Positions 53,901-64,000 of a stretch of 64,000 bases of DNA are shown here, one piece after another. The stretch is taken from NCBI RefSeq assembly GCF_009996735.1, contig NZ_JAACYI010000016.1, positions 29,576-93,575 of the forward strand, read 5' to 3'. Positions within the stretch are counted from its first letter, which is position 1; each line of letters begins with the position of its first letter. A model generated the notes under the pieces. It had not been told where the DNA came from. It saw only the letters and a list, made by a program, of their open reading frames with translations, and ran no database searches. The DNA comes from Cellulomonas sp. APG4. Lineage in GTDB: Bacteria > Actinomycetota > Actinomycetes > Actinomycetales > Cellulomonadaceae. Both the position numbers and the translations under genes were made by a program.

Positions 53901-54196
53901 TGGCCGCGGTGCTGGGCGACGGCGGCGTCGTGCTGCTCGACACCGCGCTCGACGACGAGCTCCTCGCCGAGGGCTGGGCGCGGGACGTCGTCCGGCAGGT
54001 GCAGGACGCCCGGCGCGCGGCCGACCTGCACGTGTCGGACCGCATCGCGCTCACGCTGACCGTGCCGGCGGACAGGGCCGAGGCCATCGCGGCGCACCGT
54101 GAGCTCGTCATGCGCGAGACCCTCGCGGTCGAGCTCGACGTGGTGCCCGGCGAGGTCGCGGAGGTCGAGGTCGTGCTGGAGCGCCGGACGGTCTGA
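50957..54196 (+). CDS. ileS: Isoleucyl-tRNA synthetase, type 2
   Basis: A 1079-residue class I synthetase. HIGH motif is HYGH (67-70) in [12 protein letters not shown], the [11 protein letters not shown] editing segment is present, and the second motif is [13 protein letters not shown] near 625-637. The long size and the eukaryote-like KMSKSLRNY context identify the type 2 enzyme, which in other bacteria is linked to low mupirocin sensitivity. ATG at 50957 follows CTGGAG in the T-box leader. A strong terminator follows. Confidence 0.96.
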   Translation: MGYPLHRPDDAVVPASPDLPALEREVLDHWREDGTFAASIEQRPAGENGANEFVFYDGPPFANGLPHYGHLLTGYAKDIVGRYRTQRGQRVERRFGWDTHGLPAELEAERVLGITDKSQIDEMGIESFNKACRESVLRYTDEWQDYVTRQARWVDFENDYKTLDLSYMESVVWAFKQLYDKGLAYEGYRVLPYCWRDETPLSNHELRMDDDVYASRQDPALTVGVRLETGELALLWTTTPWTLPSNLALAVGPDIEYVTVVPDDGPLAGEKVLLAASRLAAYARELGAEPREVARVEGRALVGLRYTPPFGYFEGRQNAHRVLAGDFVSTEDGSGLVHLAPAFGEDDMAVCDAAGIAPVVPVDSKGRFTGEVPDYAGLQVFEANPRIIADLKAGGGPLAAVAPPQRAVVVRHETYDHAYPHCWRCRNPLIYKAVSSWFVRVSEFRDRMVELNQQITWVPEHIRDGQFGKWLANARDWSISRNRYWGTPIPVWVSDDPAHPRTDVYGSIAELEADFGVEVTDLHRPFIDELTRPNPDDPTGRSTMRRIPDVLDVWFDSGSMPFAQVHYPFENADWFEHHYPGDFITEYIGQTRGWFYTLHVLATALFDRPAFRTSVSHGIVLGSDGRKMSKSLRNYPDVTEVFDRDGSDAMRWFLMASPILRGGNLVVTEEGIREGVRQVLLPLWSTWYFFTLYAGAARGGEGLVARPLAADDVAGLPVMDRYLLARTRTLVERTTAQLEAYDVPGACESVREHLDLLTNWYVRTSRQRFWDEDEAAFSTLATALEVLCRVMAPLAPLTTEEVWRGLTGGRSVHLTDWPALETDDVRTELGRVLAADDALVAAVDQVREVVSATLGLRKAHGLRVRQPLRELAVAVPAPAAIEPYTALITAELNVRHLTLVDLAEVGLDALGVTQRLAVNARAAGPRLGRAVQDVIRAAKAGAWRTEPDGAVVVTTDAGDVPLEPAEYELTTVVADGAATGAVAAVLGDGGVVLLDTALDDELLAEGWARDVVRQVQDARRAADLHVSDRIALTLTVPADRAEAIAAHRELVMRETLAVELDVVPGEVAEVEVVLERRTV

Positions 54197-54210
54197 GCGC
54201 CGTGCCGGCT

Positions 54211-54245
54211 CGACCGGCCGTCCACCAGGCGTGGACGGCCGGTCG
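54211..54245 (+). terminator. Terminator after ileS
   Basis: A perfect 15-bp inverted repeat (54211-54225 with 54231-54245, five-base loop) 14 bases after the stop. Confidence 0.8.
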
Positions 54246-54272
54246 CGGTCGGCCCGGAGCACGTCGGTGGAC

Positions 54273-54278
54273 CACAAT
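54273..54278 (+). promoter_or_regulatory. -10 box for leaderless folC
   Basis: CACAAT lies six bases before the ATG at 54285; no Shine-Dalgarno site. Confidence 0.45.
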
Positions 54279-54284
54279 GGCCGG

Positions 54285-55637
54285 ATGACCGACCCCCGTG
54301 ACGACGCCCTCGCCGAGGTGTACGCGGCGATCCTCGACCGCGCGCCCGAGCACGACTTCGAGTACACGCTCGACCGCATCCGCGAGGTGTGCGAGCTCCT
54401 GGGCGACCCCCAGCAGGCCTATCGCGTGGTGCACGTGGCCGGGACCAACGGCAAGACGTCCACCGCGCGCATGGTCGAGCGCCTGCTGCGTGAGCACGGC
54501 CTGCGCACGGGCCGGTTCACGAGCCCGCACCTGACCAGCGTCACCGAGCGGATCTGCGTCGACGGCGAGCCGCTGAGCCCCGAGCGGTTCGTCGAGGTCT
54601 GGCAGGACGTCGCGCCCTACGTGCACATGGTCGACCAGCGCTCGCAGGAGCAGGGCCGGCCGCGGCTGAGCTTCTTCGAGGTGCTCACCGTGATGGCGCT
54701 CGCGGCGTTCGCCGACGCCCCCGTCGACGTCGCCGTGGTCGAGGTGGGGCTGGGCGGGACGCTCGACGCGACCAACGTGGTCGACGCCGACGTCGCGGTG
54801 CTGACGCAGATCGCGCGTGACCACGAGCGCTGGCTCGGGCACGACCTCGTGGACATCGCCGGCGCCAAGGCGGGGATCATCAAGGACGGCTCCGTCGTGG
54901 TGCTCGCCCAGCAGCGCGAGGAGGCCGAGGGCGTGGTGCTCACCGCTGCCGCCGAGCACGGGGTGCGCGTGGTGCGCGAGGGTGTCGACCTCGAGGTCGT
55001 GGACCGCACCGTCGCCGTGGGCGGCCAGCTGCTCTCGCTGCGCACCACGGGCGGGGTGTACACGGACGTGCTGCTCCCGCTGCACGGTGCCCACCAGGCG
55101 CACAACGCCCTGGTCGCGCTCGCGGCGACCGAGCAGCTGCTGCGCGGCGGGCGTGCGCTCGGGGCCGAGGCGGTCGAGGCCGCCTTCGCGGGGGTCGACT
55201 CACCGGGACGGCTCGAGGTCGTCCGGAGCTCACCCGCGGTGCTGGTCGACGCCGCCCACAACCCCGCGGGCGTCGAGGCCCTCGTGGCGGCGCTCGACGA
55301 GGCGTTCACGTTCAGCCGCGTCGTCGGTGTGGTCGGCGTGCTCGAGGACAAGGACGCCGAGACGATCCTCTCGCTCCTCGAGCCCGCCCTCGCCGAGGTA
55401 GTCGTCACGCGTTCGGGCTCGACCCGGGCGTGGGACGTGCAGGACCTCGCGGAGATCGCCGTCGACGTGTTCGGGGAGGACAGGGTGCACACCGCCGAGA
55501 GGCTCGACGAGGCGGTCGCGCGCGCGGTCGAGCTCGCCGAGCAGGGGACCGACGGATCACCTACCGGAGCAGGCGTCGTCGTGACAGGCTCGGTGACGAT
55601 GGCGGCCGAGGCGAGGATCCTCTTCGGCCGGGGCTGA
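54285..55637 (+). CDS. folC: Folylpolyglutamate synthase/dihydrofolate synthase
   Basis: A 450-residue Mur-ligase-fold enzyme that adds glutamate to folates (and to dihydropteroate in bifunctional forms). The P-loop is [11 protein letters not shown] (about 53-63); [26 protein letters not shown] and [10 protein letters not shown] are all conserved. ileS-folC-DUF4233-ndk is a common actinobacterial order, but here five genes interrupt it after folC. A hairpin begins immediately after the stop codon. Confidence 0.93.
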   Translation: MTDPRDDALAEVYAAILDRAPEHDFEYTLDRIREVCELLGDPQQAYRVVHVAGTNGKTSTARMVERLLREHGLRTGRFTSPHLTSVTERICVDGEPLSPERFVEVWQDVAPYVHMVDQRSQEQGRPRLSFFEVLTVMALAAFADAPVDVAVVEVGLGGTLDATNVVDADVAVLTQIARDHERWLGHDLVDIAGAKAGIIKDGSVVVLAQQREEAEGVVLTAAAEHGVRVVREGVDLEVVDRTVAVGGQLLSLRTTGGVYTDVLLPLHGAHQAHNALVALAATEQLLRGGRALGAEAVEAAFAGVDSPGRLEVVRSSPAVLVDAAHNPAGVEALVAALDEAFTFSRVVGVVGVLEDKDAETILSLLEPALAEVVVTRSGSTRAWDVQDLAEIAVDVFGEDRVHTAERLDEAVARAVELAEQGTDGSPTGAGVVVTGSVTMAAEARILFGRG

Positions 55638-55664
55638 GCCACCGCGGGCGGTCCCCGCGGTGGC
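55638..55664 (+). terminator. Hairpin immediately after folC
   Basis: A perfect 11-bp stem (55638-55648 with 55654-55664, five-base loop) adjoining the folC stop. Only 17 bases separate it from the dhaK start, enough for GGGAGGAG but not for a promoter. Confidence 0.7.
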
Positions 55665-55681
55665 CGACGGGAGGAGCGGCG

Positions 55682-56677
55682 ATGAAGAAGCTCATCAACG
55701 ACCCGGCGCGGGTCGTCGAGGAGTCGCTCGAGGGGTTCGGGCTGGCCCACGCGGACGTCGTGACGGTGCACCCCGACCCGCTCTACGTGGTCCGGGCCGA
55801 CGCGCCGGTGCGCGACAAGGTCGGGCTCGTCAGCGGAGGTGGCAGCGGCCACGAGCCGCTGCACGTCGGTTTCGTGGGTCGCGGGATGCTCGATGCCGCC
55901 GTCCCCGGTCCCGTGTTCACCTCACCCACCCCGGACCCCGTCGCGGCGGCGACGGTCGCCGCGAACGGCGGCCGCGGCGTGCTGCACGTCGTGAAGAACT
56001 ACACCGGGGACGTGCTCAACTTCGAGACCGCCGCGGAGCTCGCGGACGCCGAGGGCGTCGAGGTCCGGACCGTCGTGGTCAACGACGACGTGGCCGTCGA
56101 GGACTCGCTGTACACGGCCGGGCGGCGAGGGGTCGCCGGGACGCTCGCGGTCGAGAAGATCGCGGGCGCGGCCGCCGAGCGCGGCGACGACCTGGCGGCC
56201 GTCGCGGACATCGCCGAGCGCGTCGTCGCGAACGTGCGCTCGATGGGCGTCGCCCTCGAGGCGTGCACCGTGCCGCACGCCGGCACGCCGAGCTTCGAGC
56301 TGACCGAGGACGAGATCGAGGTGGGCATCGGGATCCACGGCGAGCCGGGCCGGCACCGGCGCGCGATGGCGCCGGCGGACGAGATCACCGAGATGCTCAC
56401 GAACCCCGTCGCGGACGACCTGGGGCTCGCCGCGGGGGACGACGTGCTGCTCCTCGTCAACGGCATGGGGGGTACGCCCGTCTCGGAGCTGTACGTGGTC
56501 TACCGGCACGCGCGGCGCCTGCTCGAGTCCCGCGGTGCGCGCGTCACGCGCTCGCTCGTCGGGAGCTACGTGACCTCGCTCGAGATGCAGGGCGCCTCGG
56601 TCACGGTGCTCCGCCTCGATGCCGAGACGACGGCGTTGTGGGACGCTCCGGTGCACACGGTCGCGCTGCGGTGGTGA
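55682..56677 (+). CDS. dhaK: Dihydroxyacetone kinase subunit DhaK
   Basis: A 331-residue substrate-binding subunit of the PTS-dependent dihydroxyacetone kinase. It shows [19 protein letters not shown] (51-61) and GIGIHGEPG with His219, the residue that binds dihydroxyacetone covalently in E. coli. With DhaL and DhaM it converts dihydroxyacetone to its phosphate using PEP through the PTS. ATG at 55682 follows GGGAGGAG. It may be transcribed by read-through from folC. Confidence 0.94.
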   Translation: MKKLINDPARVVEESLEGFGLAHADVVTVHPDPLYVVRADAPVRDKVGLVSGGGSGHEPLHVGFVGRGMLDAAVPGPVFTSPTPDPVAAATVAANGGRGVLHVVKNYTGDVLNFETAAELADAEGVEVRTVVVNDDVAVEDSLYTAGRRGVAGTLAVEKIAGAAAERGDDLAAVADIAERVVANVRSMGVALEACTVPHAGTPSFELTEDEIEVGIGIHGEPGRHRRAMAPADEITEMLTNPVADDLGLAAGDDVLLLVNGMGGTPVSELYVVYRHARRLLESRGARVTRSLVGSYVTSLEMQGASVTVLRLDAETTALWDAPVHTVALRW

Positions 56678-56744
56678 GCCCCGAGGCACCGGACGGCGCG
56701 ACGTACGAACGCGGGGGGCACCGGCACGACGTGAGGGAGCGAGC

Positions 56745-57389
56745 ATGACCGTGGACGTGGCCTGGGCCCTGCGCTGGGTGCGGCGCACCGCCGAGCTCGT
56801 GGCCGAGCACCGGGACGAGCTGGTCGAGCTCGACCGCCGGATCGGTGACGGCGACCACGGGGAGAACCTCGACCGCGGCTTCCGGGCCGTCGTGGTCCGC
56901 CTCGACGGCCTCGACGAGCCGCCCGCGCAGGTGGGCGACGTGCTGCGGGTCGTCGCGACCACGCTGATGTCGACCGTCGGCGGTGCCGCGGGCCCGCTCT
57001 ACGGCACCGCCTACCTCCGGGCCGCCAAGGTGAGCGGTCTCGCCGAGCTCGACTCGGCCGCGGTGCTCGCCCTCCTCGAGTCGGCGCTCGAGGGCGTCGT
57101 CGCGCGGGGCAAGGCCCAGCCGGGCGAGAAGACGATGGTCGATGCGTGGAGCGCCGCCGTCGCGGCGGCCACCGAGGCGGTGACGGCGGCCCGCTCGCCG
57201 CGTGAGGTGCTCGCCGAGGCGGCGCGTGCGGCCGACGAGGGCGCGCAGGCGACGATCCCGATGGTCGCGACCAAGGGGCGGGCGAGCTACCTCGGCGAGC
57301 GGAGCGCGGGCCACCTCGACCCGGGTGCCGCGTCCTCGGCGCTGGTGCTGCGTGCGGCGGTCGAGGCGACGGTGCCGGAGGAGCGGTGA
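56745..57389 (+). CDS. dhaL: Dihydroxyacetone kinase subunit DhaL
   Basis: A 214-residue ADP-binding subunit. The nucleotide/metal site GDGDHGENL lies near residues 33-41; GGAAGPLYGTAY and GEKTMVDAW follow. It passes phosphate from DhaM to DHA bound by DhaK. GAGGGAGCGAGC precedes the ATG. The gap from dhaK is 67 bases; dhaM follows after one base. Confidence 0.93.
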   Translation: MTVDVAWALRWVRRTAELVAEHRDELVELDRRIGDGDHGENLDRGFRAVVVRLDGLDEPPAQVGDVLRVVATTLMSTVGGAAGPLYGTAYLRAAKVSGLAELDSAAVLALLESALEGVVARGKAQPGEKTMVDAWSAAVAAATEAVTAARSPREVLAEAARAADEGAQATIPMVATKGRASYLGERSAGHLDPGAASSALVLRAAVEATVPEER

Positions 57390-57390
57390 C

Positions 57391-58134
57391 ATGGCCGACC
57401 GAGGTGAGGTGACCGTCGGGCTGGTCCTCGTGTCGCACGCCGCCGCGGCAGCCGAGGGCGCCGCGCAGATCGCGCGGCAGATGGCACCCGACGTCCTCGT
57501 CCTCCCCGCCGGTGGCGCCCACGGCGGCATCGGGACGGACGTGGATGTCGTGGTCGAGGCCATCGGGTCGGCCCTCGAGACCGTCGCCGGCGTGGTCGTG
57601 CTGACGGACCTCGGTTCGGCGGTCATGTCGGCGGAGACGGCCCTCGAGCTGCTCGAGGCCGAGAGCACCGGGGGCGCCGACGCGGTGCGGGTGCCGTCCG
57701 CGCCGTTCGTCGAGGGTGCCGTCGCCGCAGCCGTCGAGGCTCAGCAGGGCGGGGACCTCGCGGCGGTCGAGCGGGCCGCCGTCGGCGCCGGACGGATGTT
57801 CGCGCCCGAGGGGCCGGCCTCGGACGCGCGCGGTGACGGCGGGCCGCAGACCCCGTCGGCCGTCGCTCCCGAGGCCGAGGTGCACCGCGCACGTGCGGTG
57901 CTCGCGCCGGGTGTCGGTCTGCACGCGAGGCCGGCCGCCCTGCTCGCGCGCGCGGTCGCGGAGATGCCCGCGACCGTGCGGGTGGGGGGAGCCAACGCGA
58001 CCAGCGTGCTCGAGCTCATGGCGCTCGGGGCGTCGGGTGGTGCCGAGGTCGAGGTCGAGGCGAGCGGTGACGGGGCTGCCGAGGCGGTGGCGGAGGTGGT
58101 GCGCCTGCTGGAGGGCGACCTCGAGCAGGGGTGA
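57391..58134 (+). CDS. dhaM: DHA kinase phosphotransfer subunit DhaM with fused HPr domain
   Basis: A 247-residue protein. Residues 1-140 form the EIIA-Man-like DhaM domain with phosphoryl His16 (LVLVSHAAA) and GTDVDVVVEAI. Residues about 163-247 are an HPr domain with His178 in GVGLHARPAALL. The EI-like domain found in some enterobacterial DhaM proteins is missing, so a general enzyme I elsewhere must phosphorylate it. It starts one base after dhaL. Confidence 0.93.
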   Translation: MADRGEVTVGLVLVSHAAAAAEGAAQIARQMAPDVLVLPAGGAHGGIGTDVDVVVEAIGSALETVAGVVVLTDLGSAVMSAETALELLEAESTGGADAVRVPSAPFVEGAVAAAVEAQQGGDLAAVERAAVGAGRMFAPEGPASDARGDGGPQTPSAVAPEAEVHRARAVLAPGVGLHARPAALLARAVAEMPATVRVGGANATSVLELMALGASGGAEVEVEASGDGAAEAVAEVVRLLEGDLEQG

Positions 58135-58163
58135 CGACGGTCACGCTCACGTCGCACGGGGAA

Positions 58164-58198
58164 ATCTTGCATCGGGTGTAATCTTGCAGACGTGCAAG
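58164..58198 (+). promoter_or_regulatory. Autoregulatory operator and leaderless promoter of the TetR gene
   Basis: ATCTTGCA is repeated at 58164-58171 and 58181-58188. The second copy forms the inverted repeat CTTGCA-GACG-TGCAAG (58183-58198), which overlaps the -10 box TAATCT (58179-58184) and the GTG start (58192). A repressor bound here would block its own transcription directly. Confidence 0.7.
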
Positions 58199-58821
58199 GA
58201 ACTGAGGAGGCCGCCCCGGCCGAGCCTGAGGTGGCCCTGGGCCTGCGGGAGCGGCAGAAGCGCGCGCGTCGCGACGCGCTCGTCGACGCGGCGCACGCCC
58301 TGGTGGAGGCCGACGGCCTCGAGGCCGTGACCGTCGACGCGATCTGCCGCCGTGCCGGGGTCTCGACGCGCACGTTCTTCAACTACTTCGAGTCCAAGGA
58401 CGACGCCGTGCTCGGCCTGCCGCCCTGGCGCCTCGACGACGAGGCGACGCGGGTGTTCGCGGCGGGCGGGCCCACGGGCCGCCTCGGCGCCGACGTGACG
58501 ACCCTGGTGCAGTCGCTCGTCGACCGGCACCCGGTCGCGCGGCACCGGATCGCGTGCGCGATGGAGCTCGCCGAGCGCGAGCCCGCGCTCCTCACGCGTC
58601 AGGTGGCGGCCTTCCACCGGCACCATCTCGAGGTCGCACAGCTCGTCGCGACCCGGCTGGGGGCCGCGGTCGGCGATCCTCAGGTCGAGGCCGCCACCGC
58701 CCTCGTGCTCGCGCTCGTGCGCGCGAGCTTCGTCGAGTGGTTTGCGGGTGACGAGGAGCGGCCGGTGAGCGAGCTCGTCCCCGGCGTCGTCACGCGGCTG
58801 CGCGACCTGCTCGCCGACTGA
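58192..58821 (+). CDS. TetR family transcriptional regulator
   Basis: A 209-residue regulator. The HTH is at about 25-65 (ARRDALVDAAHALVEADGLEAVTVDAICRRAGVSTRTFFNYF is split here over residues 23-64), ending in the TetR mark FFNYFESKDD. The C-terminal ligand domain has no recognised specificity. The next gene, 89 bases on, is a drug-type MFS exporter, the usual partner. GTG start over its own operator implies autorepression. Confidence 0.87.
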   Translation: MQGTEEAAPAEPEVALGLRERQKRARRDALVDAAHALVEADGLEAVTVDAICRRAGVSTRTFFNYFESKDDAVLGLPPWRLDDEATRVFAAGGPTGRLGADVTTLVQSLVDRHPVARHRIACAMELAEREPALLTRQVAAFHRHHLEVAQLVATRLGAAVGDPQVEAATALVLALVRASFVEWFAGDEERPVSELVPGVVTRLRDLLAD

Positions 58822-58856
58822 CCCCTGCCCGTCCTGGCCTCGCGCCCCACCCCTGA

Positions 58857-60605
<1,749 letters not shown>

Positions 60606-60614
60606 CCTGCCGCC

Positions 60615-61031
60615 ATGAGCGCAGCCGAGCCCGACGACGCGTCGACGCCGGGGCCGGGTGGGCAGGACGGCACGCCCCCCGCGCCGCCGCGCTCCGCCCG
60701 GCGGCAGTTCGCCTCGACCATCCTCGTGCTCGAGGCGTTCGTCGTGCTCTTCGCGGTGCTGGTCGCCTACGGCCTGCGGGTCGCGCCGCCCGAGGTGCTC
60801 GTCGCGATCGGCGCGAGCCTCGGCCTCGCGCTCGTGGTGGTGGCGGGGCTGCTGCGGTGGCCCGGCGCCTACGTCGCGGGCTCGGTGCTGCAGCTCGGAC
60901 TGCTCGGTCTCGGTCTCGCGGTGCCCACGATGTTCGTCGTCGGCGGCATCTTCGTGGTGCTCTGGGTCGTCGCCCTGCGGCTCGGTGGCCGCATCGACCG
61001 CGAGCGGCGCGAGCGCCTCGGTCTCGCCTGA
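60615..61031 (+). CDS. DUF4233 membrane protein
   Basis: A 138-residue protein: a Pro/Gly-rich N-terminus of about 28 residues, then SARRQFASTILVLEAFVVLFA and four hydrophobic segments up to about residue 122, with a charged RIDRERRER end. DUF4233 genes usually stand between folC and ndk in actinobacteria. Function is unknown. It starts nine bases after the MFS gene, with its own leaderless promoter. Confidence 0.87.
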   Translation: MSAAEPDDASTPGPGGQDGTPPAPPRSARRQFASTILVLEAFVVLFAVLVAYGLRVAPPEVLVAIGASLGLALVVVAGLLRWPGAYVAGSVLQLGLLGLGLAVPTMFVVGGIFVVLWVVALRLGGRIDRERRERLGLA

Positions 61032-61044
61032 CGTCCGTCGCCGC

Positions 61045-61050
61045 TAGGGT
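61045..61050 (+). promoter_or_regulatory. -10 box of ndk
   Basis: TAGGGT eight bases before the ATG at 61059, a near-leaderless arrangement. Confidence 0.4.
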
Positions 61051-61058
61051 GGGCGACC

Positions 61059-61499
61059 ATGACGGCTCCCGAGCGCACCCTCGTCCTGGTCAAGCCCGAC
61101 GGCGTCCGCCGCGGCCTCGTGGGGGAGATCCTGCGACGGATCGAGGCCAAGGGGTACACGCTCGTCGCGGTCGAGCTGCGCCGCGCCGACGACGCGCTGC
61201 TCGCGGCGCACTACGCCGAGCACGAGGGCAAGCCGTTCTACGGCCCGCTCGTGGAGTTCATGGGCTCGGGTCCCGTCCTGGCCGCCGTGGTCGAGGGGCA
61301 GCGCGCGATCGAGGGCTTCCGCTCGCTCGCGGGCACCACCGACCCGACCACCGCGGCCCCCGGGACGATCCGCGGCGACCTGGGCCGCGACTGGGGCCTC
61401 GCGGTCACGCAGAACCTGGTCCACGGCTCCGACTCGCCCGAGTCGGCCGCGCGTGAGATCGAGCTCTGGTTCCCGGGGCTCGCGGCCGCGACGTCCTAG
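61059..61499 (+). CDS. ndk: Nucleoside diphosphate kinase
   Basis: A 146-residue enzyme that balances NTP pools by phosphate transfer through a phospho-His. [19 protein letters not shown] is the N-terminal signature, and the catalytic His122 is in NLVHGSDS. The length is typical. It is followed by smc after 31 bases, which carries its own -10 box. Confidence 0.96.
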   Translation: MTAPERTLVLVKPDGVRRGLVGEILRRIEAKGYTLVAVELRRADDALLAAHYAEHEGKPFYGPLVEFMGSGPVLAAVVEGQRAIEGFRSLAGTTDPTTAAPGTIRGDLGRDWGLAVTQNLVHGSDSPESAAREIELWFPGLAAATS

Positions 61500-61518
61500 G
61501 TCCGCCGCCCGGACCTCC

Positions 61519-61524
61519 TAGGCT
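61519..61524 (+). promoter_or_regulatory. -10 box for leaderless smc
   Basis: TAGGCT six bases before the GTG at 61531; no Shine-Dalgarno site. Confidence 0.45.
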
Positions 61525-61530
61525 GCGCCC

Positions 61531-64000
61531 GTGCACCTCAAGACCCTGACCCTGCGGGGCTTCAAGTCGTTCGCCTCGGCGACGACGCTCCACTTCGAGC
61601 CCGGTGTCACGTGCGTCGTCGGGCCCAACGGGTCGGGGAAGTCGAACGTCGTCGACGCGCTCGCGTGGGTGATGGGCGAGCAGGGCGCCAAGTCGCTGCG
61701 CGGCGGCAAGATGGAGGACGTCATCTTCGCGGGCACCTCGGGCCGCGCCCCGCTCGGACGCGCCGAGGTCAGCCTGACGATCGACAACGCCGACGGCGCG
61801 CTGCCGATCGACTACTCCGAGGTGACGATCTCGCGCACGCTCTTCCGCAGCGGCGGCTCCGAGTACGCCATCAACGGCTCGCCCTGCCGGCTCCTCGACA
61901 TCCAGGACCTGCTCTCGGACTCGGGTCTGGGTCGCGAGATGCACGTGATCGTCGGGCAGGGGCAGCTCGACGCGGTGCTCCGAGCCACGCCTGAGGACCG
62001 GCGCGGGTTCATCGAGGAGGCCGCCGGGGTCCTCAAGCACCGCAAGCGCAAGGAGAAGGCGCTGCGCAAGCTCGAGGCCATGCAGGCGAACCTCACGCGC
62101 CTGACCGACCTCACGAGCGAGATCCGCCGTCAGCTCGGTCCGCTGGGCAAGCAGGCCGAGGTCGCGCGCAAGGCGCAGACGGTCCAGGCGGACCTGCGCG
62201 ACGCGCGCGCGCGGCTCCTCGCCGACGACCTGGCCCAGCTCACCGCGACCCTCGAGCAGGAGATCGCCGACGAGACCGCGCTGCGCGAGCGCCGGGCCGA
62301 GGTCGAGCGTGAGCTCGCGGCCGCCCGTACGCGCCTGGGTGCCCTCGAGGTCGCCGCGGCCGAGGCGGCGCCGCAGCTGTCGGAGGCGAGCGAGGTCTGG
62401 TACCGGCTCTCCTCGGCGCGCGAACGCCTGCGCGGCACGGCCACGCTCGCGGGCGAGCGCCTGCGCCTGCTCGGCTCGACGCACGACGACGGCGGCTCGG
62501 GCCGCGACCCGGACGACCTCGAGGCCCAGGCGCAGCGCGCCCGGGCGGCGGAGGCCGAGCTCGCGGCCGAGGTGGACCTCGCGCGCGTCGCGGTCGAGTC
62601 GGCCACGGCGCAGCGCACCGAGCTCGAGCAGCTCGCGCACGACGCCGAGCGTCGCGTCGCCGCCCTCCAGCGCGCCGTCGCCGACAGGCGTGAGGGGCTC
62701 GCGCGGCTCGCCGGCCAGGTCGCGGCGCGTCGCAGTCGCGTGGAGGCGACCGAGGCGGAGATCGGCCGCCTGCGCGAGGCGGTCACGGAGGCGGAGCGTC
62801 GGGGGCAGCAGGCGAGCGTCGAGTTCGCGGCCCTCGAGTCGCAGGTCGCGGGCGTGGAGGAGGGTGAGGAGGGGCTCGACGCCGAGCACGAGGCCGCCGT
62901 CGAGGCGCTCGAGGCCGCGTCGCGCGCCGTCGTCGAGCTGCGTGAGGCCGAGCAGGTGGCCGAGCGGGAGCGCGCCACGTGGTCGGCACGCGTCGAGGCC
63001 CTCGAGATGAGCCTCGTGCGCAAGGACGGCGCGGGAGCGCTCCTCGCGGCCGATGCGCTCGAGGGCACCCTGGGCACGCTCGCCGGGCTGGTGACGGTCG
63101 ACGCCGGGTGGGAGGACGCGCTCGCGGCAGCACTGGGTCCGGCCGCGGAGGCGGTCGTGGTCGAGTCCGTCGGGGCAGCGGTCGACGCGCTGCGCTGGCT
63201 GCGTGCGGAGGACGCGGGGCGCGCGACCCTCGTCGTCGGCTCGGACACCCGGCCGGAAGCGTCTGCCCGCGCGGCACTGCCGGACGGCGTCGTCCCGGCG
63301 GTGAGCCTCGTCCAGGCCACGGCCGCTGTCCACGCCGCCGTGACGGACCTGCTGGAGGGCGTCGTGGTGGTCGAGGACCTCGCGCGGGCCCGGGCGCTCG
63401 TCGCCGAGCATCCGGAGCTCACGGCCGTGACCCGTGCCGGCGACCTGCTGGGCGCCGTCCGCGCCTGGGGCGGCTCGGCGTCGGCGCCGAGCGCGCTCGA
63501 GCTCCAGGGCGCCCTCGAGGACGCCCGGACGCGCCTCGCCGCCGCGATCGCGGACCTCGAGCGCACGCGGTTCGAGACCGTCGCCGCCCAGCGCACCGAG
63601 GACGAGGCGCGCGGGCGTCACGAGGCGACGCTCGAGCGCCTGCACGAGTCCGACGCGGCGTTGGCGGCGGTCGCCGAGCAGCTCGGGCACCTGGGTTCCG
63701 CCGCGCGCTCCGCACGTGCCGAGGCGGAGCGCGCGCAGGCCGCGCTCGCGCAGGCGACCGAGCGGCTCACGGCGGACCAGGCCGAGCTCGCCGAGCTCGC
63801 CGAGCGCCTCGAGCACGCCGAGGCGGACCCGGCCGAGTCGGACGACCAGATCGAGGCCGCCGCGACCGAGCGGGACGAGGCCTCGGGACGTGCCGCGGCC
63901 GCGCGAGCGCGCGAGACCGAGGCGCGGTTGACGCTGCGCACGAGCGAGGAGCGCGCGCGTGCGCTGGCCGGCCGCGCCCAGTCGCTCGAGCGTGCGGCCG
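61531..64000 (+). CDS. smc: Chromosome segregation protein SMC (N-terminal two thirds; runs off window)
   Basis: 823 codons of an SMC ATPase, open to the right edge. It begins VHLKTLTLRGFKSFASATTL, with Walker A GPNGSGKSN (32-40) and GQGQLDAVL and FIEEAAGVLKHRKRKEKA before the first coiled coil (about 165-500). The hinge lies near 505-640 (LAGLVTVDAGWEDALAAALG... LLEGVVVVEDL); the second coiled coil starts after it. The signature and Walker B lie outside. SMC with ScpA/ScpB condenses and segregates chromosomes. GTG start is fixed by the leaderless box. Confidence 0.95.
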   Translation, partial: MHLKTLTLRGFKSFASATTLHFEPGVTCVVGPNGSGKSNVVDALAWVMGEQGAKSLRGGKMEDVIFAGTSGRAPLGRAEVSLTIDNADGALPIDYSEVTISRTLFRSGGSEYAINGSPCRLLDIQDLLSDSGLGREMHVIVGQGQLDAVLRATPEDRRGFIEEAAGVLKHRKRKEKALRKLEAMQANLTRLTDLTSEIRRQLGPLGKQAEVARKAQTVQADLRDARARLLADDLAQLTATLEQEIADETALRERRAEVERELAAARTRLGALEVAAAEAAPQLSEASEVWYRLSSARERLRGTATLAGERLRLLGSTHDDGGSGRDPDDLEAQAQRARAAEAELAAEVDLARVAVESATAQRTELEQLAHDAERRVAALQRAVADRREGLARLAGQVAARRSRVEATEAEIGRLREAVTEAERRGQQASVEFAALESQVAGVEEGEEGLDAEHEAAVEALEAASRAVVELREAEQVAERERATWSARVEALEMSLVRKDGAGALLAADALEGTLGTLAGLVTVDAGWEDALAAALGPAAEAVVVESVGAAVDALRWLRAEDAGRATLVVGSDTRPEASARAALPDGVVPAVSLVQATAAVHAAVTDLLEGVVVVEDLARARALVAEHPELTAVTRAGDLLGAVRAWGGSASAPSALELQGALEDARTRLAAAIADLERTRFETVAAQRTEDEARGRHEATLERLHESDAALAAVAEQLGHLGSAARSARAEAERAQAALAQATERLTADQAELAELAERLEHAEADPAESDDQIEAAATERDEASGRAAAARARETEARLTLRTSEERARALAGRAQSLERAA

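Overview
The window reads as chromosome of a very GC-rich actinobacterium, most likely a Micrococcales member of the Cellulomonas type (inferred). The grounds are strong codon bias to G/C at third positions, many GTG starts, a T-box leader on a type 2 ileS, an Rv2629-like baeRF protein, a DUF4233-ndk pair, paired ClpP subunits, and many genes whose start codon lies 6-8 bases after a TANNNT-like -10 box with no Shine-Dalgarno site (leaderless transcripts). No insertion sequence, phage gene, CRISPR array or rRNA was seen.

Layout. 1-4240: an M13 peptidase fragment, rpiB, an Eis-like acetyltransferase, a membrane SpoIIE-type phosphatase and an alkyltransferase-like protein. 4215-11619 (minus): one sulfur operon, with a Cys/Met-rich leader peptide, a sulfonate-type ABC transporter (ATPase, binding protein, permease), then overlapping acs, metY and a CoA-binding protein. 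11682-12688: a DUF808 membrane protein behind a short leaderless upstream ORF. 12756-14741 (minus): tRNA-Gly, a leader peptide with three consecutive Cys codons, cysK and cysE. 14854-19523: tRNA-Pro, tig, clpP1, clpP2, clpX. 19655-26395: a Balon/Rv2629-like protein, a long-chain acyl-CoA ligase, a VOC-deaminase fusion, valS. 26593-29975: a MacB-type ABC exporter pair. 30081-35508: F420 genes, namely an F420-dependent oxidoreductase coupled to cofE, a DNA glycosylase-like gene, and an ABC transporter resembling the proposed F420-0 importers.

36569-48517 (plus) is the most distinctive block, an apparent organosulfur scavenging cluster. A Met/Cys-containing leader peptide precedes an SsuE-type FMN reductase, two NtaA/SnaA/DszA-type flavin monooxygenases, a peptide-type ABC importer with a fused double ATPase, a third DszA-type monooxygenase and an SfnB/DszC-type acyl-CoA-dehydrogenase-fold oxidoreductase. 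From the importer binding protein to the last gene every start overlaps the preceding stop. The plausible logic is import, FMNH2 supply and C-S cleavage to sulfite or sulfide, which then meets the cysK/cysE and metY routes in the same window. The substrate cannot be read from sequence.

48536-64000: an OsmC protein, a large palindromic repeat, a MerR/TipA-like regulator divergent from a NYN-LOTUS protein, the ileS T-box and ileS, folC, dhaKLM, a TetR-MFS pair with an operator over the regulator start, DUF4233, ndk and the first two thirds of smc. Three separate Cys/Met leader peptides in front of three sulfur loci suggest that amino-acid-sensing translation coordinates sulfur acquisition here.
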